Source: Limisphaerales bacterium (lineage in GTDB: Bacteria; Verrucomicrobiota; Verrucomicrobiae; Limisphaerales; UBA11358). Taken from it: a DNA stretch of 8,604 bases. Shown here in pieces: positions 1-5,400 of this stretch; position 1 is the first letter of the stretch; each line of letters starts with the position of its first letter. The notes under the pieces are model-generated. The model had not been told where the DNA came from and made no database searches. It saw only the letters and a list, made by a program, of their open reading frames with translations. The position numbers and the translations under genes were made by a program. The stretch spans positions 1 to 8,604 of the forward strand of contig PLZL01000094.1 in assembly GCA_003152145.1 (NCBI GenBank), written 5' to 3'.

Positions 1-516
1 GCAACGAAATTCACCGAATATCCTTTTTTGTATGTGACAAAAGGGATAGGCGACGGCAGGACTTTTTTTTGCCCGAGTTTTCCGGATTCCACGGGACTCA
101 CCCCTGCCGCTTATTCAAACCCGTCATTCATGAGCAGGAATGGCATTGGTTTGGTGAAAGGCACAATGACGTTCAATCCGCGCATACAGGATGCGACGAA
201 TGGCATCGTTGCAAGGGCCTTTCCGAAAACAAGCAGCGTATGGTCTGAACCCGGTTCCGGCGGGAGCCATTTGTTTGGGATGGACTACCTGGGGTTCGCG
301 CCCACTTGCTCGTTCAGCCCGGACACTTTTGCCCATTATCCAAGCCAGGGCTTTGACTGTCTTTTTACGGATGGTTCGGTGCAATTTGTTCAGAGCGTCC
401 CGGCGTTTCAACTTGTAGCCAGCGGCCAGTTCCCTGGAACGATTCCCAACAACGAAACGGAGCCAGTTCGTGCAGCATATGACCAGGTTTTCAACTGGCT
501 TGAAAATGGCAATTAG
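1..516 (+). CDS. Prepilin-like protein of the H-X9-DG class, C-terminal part (5' end outside window)
   Basis: The frame is open from the first base, so the N-terminus, with the expected prepilin cleavage site and hydrophobic helix, lies outside the window; 171 codons including the stop are visible. The visible part resembles the C-terminal region of the abundant Verrucomicrobiota/Planctomycetota pseudopilin-like proteins (DUF1559-type, 'prepilin-type processing-associated H-X9-DG'). It has a FCPSFP segment near the start and, near the end, a histidine (window codon 112) followed by FDCLFTDGSVQFV (DG at codons 124-125). Here 11 residues separate His and Asp-Gly instead of the canonical nine. 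In the family this motif ends the globular domain, and the tail NWLENGN is a usual kind of ending. The substrate and precise role of these proteins are not established; many are thought to be minor pilins or surface-fibre subunits. The family call rests on motif and style, not on a search. Confidence 0.72.
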   Translation, partial: ATKFTEYPFLYVTKGIGDGRTFFCPSFPDSTGLTPAAYSNPSFMSRNGIGLVKGTMTFNPRIQDATNGIVARAFPKTSSVWSEPGSGGSHLFGMDYLGFAPTCSFSPDTFAHYPSQGFDCLFTDGSVQFVQSVPAFQLVASGQFPGTIPNNETEPVRAAYDQVFNWLENGN

Positions 517-594
517 CAGTTTGCTGAAAATTGGAAATTCTGAGAAGTCTTGATATTTCATTTGGATGCCAGGCCGGGCGGTTGAATTGAGCAG

Positions 595-617
595 GGTGTC
601 CGTTCAGGACGCCTTTT
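595..617 (+). terminator. Probable intrinsic terminator of the prepilin-like gene
   Basis: A 7-bp stem (595-601 with 607-613, one G-U pair) encloses a 5-base loop and is followed directly by TTTT at 614-617. It lies about 80 bases after the stop at 516, in the right orientation to end that transcript. The T tract is short, so termination may be partial. Confidence 0.55.
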
Positions 618-905
618 CGTTGATGGCTCCGTGACAGAAATCCGCATGGCATTGGCAGGCAATCCTGCGCCTGCCGGATGCGCGGCGCCGGCGCGCGGGC
701 GTGGTCAACGGCTTCTTTACAGACCGACGCCATTTTTTTATCATCAGCCGATGCCTCCGACTGGCCGCTGATCGGCTCCGGCCTGCTTGGCCCGGTGACG
801 CTGACGGCGGTGACACCGATGCCGTTGGTTGTGCCATGAAACAGTCTCGGCGGAAGTGAGACTTGTCGGCTGCTTTCTGGCTCTGGCCGCATATGGCAAA
901 TTCTG
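618..905. other. Intergenic stretch without a supported gene
   Basis: No reading frame here has recognisable family features. The minus-strand frames spanning 491-892 and 604-837 have no ribosome-binding site or motif I can recognise, and one runs into the 3' end of the prepilin-like gene. The stretch contains several inverted repeats: 654-659 with 670-675, a GC-rich 10-bp palindrome at 685-694, and 746-752 with 771-777. None has a T tract. It could be decayed coding sequence, but I cannot name an ancestor. Confidence 0.5.
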
Positions 906-915
906 ATTAGAATAT
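906..915. repeat. Left target-site duplication (10 bp)
   Basis: ATTAGAATAT occurs here and again, in the same orientation, at 2381-2390, immediately outside the inverted repeats at 916-952 and 2344-2380. An exact direct repeat abutting both ends of inverted repeats is what staggered target cutting by a transposase leaves behind. Confidence 0.85.
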
Positions 916-952
916 AGGGCTATGCACATGACTCCACCAACCACAACGGGCA
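916..952 (+). repeat. Left terminal inverted repeat of the element
   Basis: Its 37 bases match the reverse complement of 2344-2380 at 32 positions. Positions 2-22 are identical, followed by a CA/AC swap, then an identical ACCACAAC, a GG/CC difference and an identical GCA. Confidence 0.85.
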
Positions 953-1303
953 ATGGGTCGGTTTGCGCCCAATGAATCCAAAACCTTCCATGACGCCGTT
1001 AAACGCTCTGGGCAGGGCAAATCCGCATGGATACGGAAAGCGTTGCTTTCCGCTGCGGCGAGTGATAAACCAGCGTCATAAAACAGTGGATGCGAGGAGC
1101 CTCGGACTCCCAATCTGCGATTGTAAGGAACGCCAAGTTTGCCAATTAACTTACGCACCCAATACGATTTGAAAATTGCACACATTTTGAAAATGTCAAA
1201 AACCTATTTCCCTCTCAACCGGGGCAATCTGGACAGCAGAATCAAAAACAATGCAAATTGAAAAAAAATCAGCGCAATCTTGTTGTCCCGCGCATTCTGT
1301 CGC
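953..1303. other. Left non-coding arm of the element, upstream of the passenger gene
   Basis: No supported gene is present. The stretch contains a hairpin with perfect 8-bp arms (1034-1041 and 1045-1052, loop GTT), which can be lengthened by a second 5-bp stem (1023-1027 with 1054-1058) across an asymmetric internal loop. It also holds a near-palindrome CATTTT-G-AAAATG at 1183-1195. A 22-codon frame (ATG 1193, stop TGA 1259-1261) is in the same frame as the passenger gene and ends just before it. No convincing -35/-10 pair was found, so the passenger's promoter is unplaced. Confidence 0.5.
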
Positions 1304-2185
1304 ATGACTTCGTTTTCATTTAATTGGTGGCTCCACTGGTTCGTATTAACGGGAGGAGGCATAGTGATTGTAATCGGACTCCTGATAGAGGGAAGATTGC
1401 CGGAATGGCTGCGACTCCCCCATAGGTCTTTCAAATCCAAAAAGCTTGAACTTGTTGGGTCTTGGATCGTTGTCATCGGAGTTTTGTGGGAGTTGTGTGT
1501 GACTATAACTGCCGAACTTGAAACATCCGATAACTCATCACAAATTAACGAACTCAAGCAAGAACAACGCTCGCTTTCGGCAAATATGCAATGGAGAGCA
1601 ATAACAACTGAACAAAAAAAAGGCTTCATATATTTAATGAGCTTTCAGCACGTTCATACATTTCCAATAAAGATAAGGATGGGGCCAGTTGACGCTGAAT
1701 CGGAGAGCTTTGCTTACCAAATCAGAGATATGTTGGATTCTTCTGGATTTGAATGGACAAACAAAGCTGACGCCATTGGGCACTGGCCCAATGGGGAGTT
1801 GCTTGGGCTTCATGACACAACACAAAAGCCAACATCTGTTGTTTTTTTGAATAATCTTCCTGAAGGGTTTGGAACTAACCTTCCGGTAAAAATTTGGGAG
1901 GTGCAAAATTTTCTCAAGACCAACACGAGCTTTAATAGCACTTCGAGTGTGCCAATGGTTGTGGATATTATTATGACCGATACAACTTCGCCTACCCCAC
2001 CATCCGTTTCCATTTCCAATGGGGTCATTGTTTATTCTGTTAACACGGGTTGGGATACATTTAAGCTGGTGAATTTCCAAAGGGTGGCGGCAGCCTTTGA
2101 AGCAATTGGAATAACAACGTGCGGGATTAGGGCAACAAATCTTAATCCCGGCGACTGTGAGATTTATGTTCAGCAGAAATATTGA
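1304..2185 (+). CDS. Two-transmembrane, coiled-coil protein with a C-terminal domain of unknown function (element passenger)
   Basis: The product is 293 residues from ATG 1304. TTG at 1280 or 1283 would add eight or seven residues. No Shine-Dalgarno is visible, so the start is chosen because it places the first membrane helix close to the N-terminus. Predicted parts are transmembrane helix 1 (about residues 10-28), a basic loop rich in Arg/Lys (37-47), transmembrane helix 2 (about 48-69), a hydrophilic, probably coiled-coil segment (70-95), and a WRAITTEQK stretch (97-105). A soluble alpha/beta domain follows, containing FAYQIRDMLDSSGFEW and later VAAAFEAIGI. This layout matches a widespread group of bacterial hypothetical proteins that I recall with the same order: 2TM, coil, a 'TxEQ' start, then a repeated 'L..aGw' helix-strand motif. 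Their function is not known to me. It is the only substantial gene in the element at 916-2380, so it probably travelled with it. No catalytic residues can be proposed. Confidence 0.72.
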   Translation: MTSFSFNWWLHWFVLTGGGIVIVIGLLIEGRLPEWLRLPHRSFKSKKLELVGSWIVVIGVLWELCVTITAELETSDNSSQINELKQEQRSLSANMQWRAITTEQKKGFIYLMSFQHVHTFPIKIRMGPVDAESESFAYQIRDMLDSSGFEWTNKADAIGHWPNGELLGLHDTTQKPTSVVFLNNLPEGFGTNLPVKIWEVQNFLKTNTSFNSTSSVPMVVDIIMTDTTSPTPPSVSISNGVIVYSVNTGWDTFKLVNFQRVAAAFEAIGITTCGIRATNLNPGDCEIYVQQKY

Positions 2186-2343
2186 AATCTCCTCATTTTT
2201 GCGAATCCTGATGTTTTTATACCTGCATGGCCGAATTTCGTGCCAAATCCAGCCTTGTAAAGCCCTGAACCGGCGGAAAATCCAAATTAAGATACTACCG
2301 AAAATCCAAATTAGGTGACTACCGCCCCTTGCGCATGATATAC
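2186..2343. other. Right non-coding arm of the element
   Basis: No gene is supported between the passenger stop and the right inverted repeat. The notable content is the pair of tandem 24-bp repeats at 2276-2323. No convincing terminator with a T tract follows the passenger gene, so its transcript could run through the right end towards the lyase gene. Confidence 0.5.
2276..2323 (+). repeat. Two tandem 24-bp repeats in the right arm of the element
   Basis: Units at 2276-2299 and 2300-2323 match at 21 of 24 positions. Both begin GAAAATCCAAATTA and end ACTACC. There is no spacer between them. Their place some 20 bases inside the right inverted repeat would suit protein-binding sites such as subterminal transposase sites, but no matching pair was seen in the left arm. 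Confidence 0.75.
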
Positions 2344-2380
2344 TGCGGGTTGTGGTGTGTGGAGTCATGTGCATAGCCCC
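2344..2380 (-). repeat. Right terminal inverted repeat of the element
   Basis: It is the reverse-complement partner of 916-952 (32/37 matches). Read on the plus strand it ends GTGCATAGCCCC and is followed at once by the second copy of the 10-bp duplication. Confidence 0.85.
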
Positions 2381-2390
2381 ATTAGAATAT
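2381..2390. repeat. Right target-site duplication (10 bp)
   Basis: This is the exact second copy of ATTAGAATAT from 906-915, in direct orientation. Removing 916-2390 would restore an uninterrupted upstream region for the lyase gene. Confidence 0.85.
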
Positions 2391-2433
2391 CACAATTTCG
2401 AGTTAGTTACTTGGGAGTGGGATTGTATATTTT

Positions 2434-2437
2434 AGGA
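2434..2437 (+). promoter_or_regulatory. Shine-Dalgarno that fixes the lyase start codon
   Basis: AGGA lies 9 bases before ATG 2447, and the signal peptide begins at that ATG. This rules against the in-frame upstream ATG at 2357, which sits inside the element's inverted repeat. Confidence 0.7.
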
Positions 2438-2446
2438 AAAGTCCCA

Positions 2447-5400
2447 ATGGAATCTTTTTTTTCAGTCGCCACCCGGCGGCATTTGACTGCTGTCGTTATT
2501 CTGTTTTCAACCATCACCCCCGTTTTCGCCCAGCGGCAGATGGAAAAACTCGGGCGTGGCGTGGTGGTGCTCCACTCGGCCACGTCGCAGGCGTATGTCG
2601 GCTGGCGGTTGCTCGCGACCGATCCCACGGATGTCGGGTTCAATCTTTACCGTTCGACGAGCGGCGGCGCGGGCGTCAAATTGAACACTTCCGTCATCAC
2701 GAACACGACGGACTTTCTTGACACGACGGCGAACTGCACAGTGTCAAACTCATGGTATGTCGTCCCCGTCATCGGCGGAGTTGAGCAGACACCGGGCGCG
2801 GCGTTCGGTCTGGCCGCCAATTCCCCTGTGCGACAGTATTTGTCATGGCCGCTCCGCCCGGTGACGAATGGCGCGGCTCCGCCCTACGACGTGAAATTTT
2901 GCTGGGTTGGCGACTTGGCCGGCGATGGCGAATACGATTACGTCGTGGACCGCCTGTCCACCACCGTGGCGACCAATCAGTATCTTCAAGCCTACCTGCG
3001 TGACGGCACGTTTCTCTGGCAGATGGACATGGGCTATAACAGCACCAATCAATACAACATTGAGCCGGGCGCGTCGGCCATCAGCACCGGCGACAAGGAC
3101 AATGTGACCGTCTATGACCTTGATGGCGACGGGCGCGCGGAAGTCTGCGTGCGCACGGCGCGCGGCGTGATTCTGCCCGACGGTTCGGTGGTCAGCGGAT
3201 CGGATGACACCACTCAATACATTTCCATCCTCGACGGTCTGACCGGAAAAGAACTGGCGCGCACCACGCTCACAAATATGTGGCCCGGCGACGGTCCATT
3301 GAATTGCCGCTTCGGCATCATGTATTGCGACGGCGTGCATCCGAGCCTGGTGGTCGAAGGTGAAAATCGAAACAGCAGCAGCGTTTTCCAGCGCGAGAGC
3401 ATCACGTTTGATTACCGCAACGGCAAGTTGACGCAGCGCTGGTTTTTCACGCCGCCCGCAAATTCAAACCTGGCCTGGAGCCATCAAATCCGCATCAGCG
3501 ACGTGAACCACGACGGCATTGATGAATTACTCGAAATCGGTTCGGCCAGAAGCGGCGAGACCGGGCAGACGGTTTACGACACGGAATTGCAGCACGGCGA
3601 CCGTTTTCACGTGATGGACATTGACCCCGACCACCCCGGCCTGGAGACGTTTGCCATCCAGCAAGACAATCCAACGCTGCTCGCCACGGCGCTCTTTGAA
3701 TCCGGCACGGGCAAGATGCTCAAGAAGTGGTATTCCAGCGGTGTGGTTGACGTCGGTCGCGGCATTGCGCTGGACATGGACCCGACGCATCGCGGCTGCG
3801 AATTTTATTCCACGCAGCCCGGTATTTTTGATTGCAAGGGCAGCCAAATTTTCGCCAACAGCATCTGGCCGCCGGAAGGACTTTGGTGGGATGCGGATTT
3901 GAGCCGTGAGTTCATTGACGGCGCCGGCTCGGGCGCATTGAATCCCGTCGTCAACAAGTTTGATCCGAATTCCGGCACGGTGGGACGCATCTACTCCATC
4001 TACAGCGACGGCGGGAGTTACGTTGTTCATCAGGCCTACGGTGGTCGACCGGCGTTCTGGGGCGACATTCTGGGTGACTGGCGCGAAGAACTCGTCCTCG
4101 TCGCCAGTGACTATTCCGAACTCCGCGTTTACGTGTCGAAGCTTACCGCGACGAACCGCATTTATTGCCTGATGCAAAATCCGCAGTATCGCGATCAGGC
4201 TACTTGCAAAGGTTACTATCAGGCCAGTTATGTGGACTACTACCTCGGCAACGGCATGCCCGTGCCCGCCCCGCCGCCCATTTCCAACGCCAAGCTCGTC
4301 TGGCACGGTGACGGCACGAATGTATGGGACGCGGCCACGACCGCGAACTGGTTCACCAACTGGTTTTACGCCGGCAACGCCAACACCAACCCCGCGCCTT
4401 TCAATCCTGGCGACACCGTGCTTTTCGACCTCACCGGTTCAAACAATGCCGCCATCACGCTCACCGGTTCGCTTACGCCCGGCGACGTGCGGGTTCACTC
4501 GCCGAAAGATTACACGTTCGACGGCGGCGGCGCGCTCGACGGCGCGATGGGATTGACGAAGGCGGGTGCGGGCAAACTGACTTTGAACGGAACGAACACT
4601 TACACCGGCACGACGCTCATCGCCGAAGGCCCGTTCGTCGTGAACGGCTCGCTGCCGAACAGTCTCGTGACCGTGCGCGGCGGCGTCTGGCTTGATGGCC
4701 GGCTCGGCGGCAACGGCATCGTCGGTTCGGCGGTTTCCATCAACGAAGGCGCAGGCGTCTCGCCGGGGCAGGGAACCAACTCGCCCGGCACGCTGACCAT
4801 CGCCAGCAATCTCACGCTTTCCGGACGGACGCTGAATGATTTCGATTTGTCCGATGATCCGACCGGCACGACAAAAACCAACGATCTGCTCGTCGTCACC
4901 GGCAATCTCACCTTGCAAGGCACAAACACGCTTGCCATTCACCAACTCAACGCGACACTGCCTCCGGGCACCGTTTATCCGCTCATCAATTATTCCGGCG
5001 CGTTGAGCGGCAGCTTGAATAATTTCATCGTCTCCGGTCTGACCGGAATTCCTTATGCGCTCACGAATCCGCCCGGCCAGATTGCGCTCGTCGTGAAAAG
5101 TTATCGCTCTCCGGCTACGGTGACATGGGCCGGCGGGCAGGGGGGCAACGCCTGGGATTTGCTCGTCACGAGCAACTGGTTCAACGGCGCGACAAAGGAT
5201 CAGTTCGCGCCCAACGACACGGTGCGGTTCGACAACACCGGCGCGGCGAACCCGATCGTGAATCTGGTCGGCGACCTCAATGCCGCAAGCCTTGTCGTGG
5301 ATACGACCAGCGATTATACCTTCAACGGCGGCGGCGACATCTTCGGTCCATGCAGCCTGACCAAAACAAATTCCGGCACGCTGACCATCAACACCATCAA

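Larger units (their letters stand above)
916..2380. mobile_element. Transposase-less insertion element carrying a passenger gene
   Basis: This 1465-bp segment is bounded by 37-bp terminal inverted repeats (32/37 matches; core GGGCTATGCACATGACTCCA at each end) and flanked by an exact 10-bp duplication, so the ends can be placed almost to the base. Inside is one substantial gene (1304-2185), which has a predicted membrane-protein architecture and no DDE-transposase features. The left 350 bp and right 195 bp are non-coding. The simplest reading is a non-autonomous element of the mobile-insertion-cassette or transporter-IS kind, mobilised by a related element elsewhere in the genome. The alternative is an autonomous IS whose transposase was replaced by the passenger. 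A 9-12 bp duplication fits IS4/IS231/ISH8-like groups, but the family cannot be assigned from the ends alone. The passenger gene is visibly more AT-rich than the lyase gene downstream, consistent with separate origin. Confidence 0.8.

Noticed and set aside
491..892. Minus-strand 133-codon frame downstream of the prepilin-like gene
   Set aside because: It overlaps the prepilin-like 3' end and its terminator, has no visible ribosome-binding site, and shows no family features. A decayed gene cannot be excluded.
907..1185. Minus-strand 92-codon frame in the left arm of the element
   Set aside because: It reads through the inverted repeat, has no recognisable motif, and the same end sequence is translated again at the other end of the element. 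It is a by-product of the repeat.
953..1200. Integron attC-like site ahead of the passenger gene
   Set aside because: No pair of GTTRRRY/RYYYAAC core sites with the expected symmetry was found. The hairpin at 1023-1058 does not carry them.
2276..2323. CRISPR-like array
   Set aside because: There are only two units, directly abutting without spacers.
1634..2374. Minus-strand frame of 246 codons overlapping the passenger gene, considered as a transposase
   Set aside because: It has no DDE-like motif or helix-turn-helix, is rich in Ile/Arg/His, and lies opposite a frame with clear membrane-helix and coil structure.
2406..2431. Promoter for the lyase (TTACTT or TTGGGA with TATATT at 2426-2431)
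   Set aside because: The spacing between boxes is too short, and the implied transcript start would fall just after the ribosome-binding site at 2434.
2357..2446. In-frame 30-residue N-terminal extension of the lyase starting at ATG 2357
   Set aside because: It is encoded by the element's inverted repeat and duplication, lacks a ribosome-binding site, and would bury the signal peptide. ATG 2447 has AGGA nine bases upstream.
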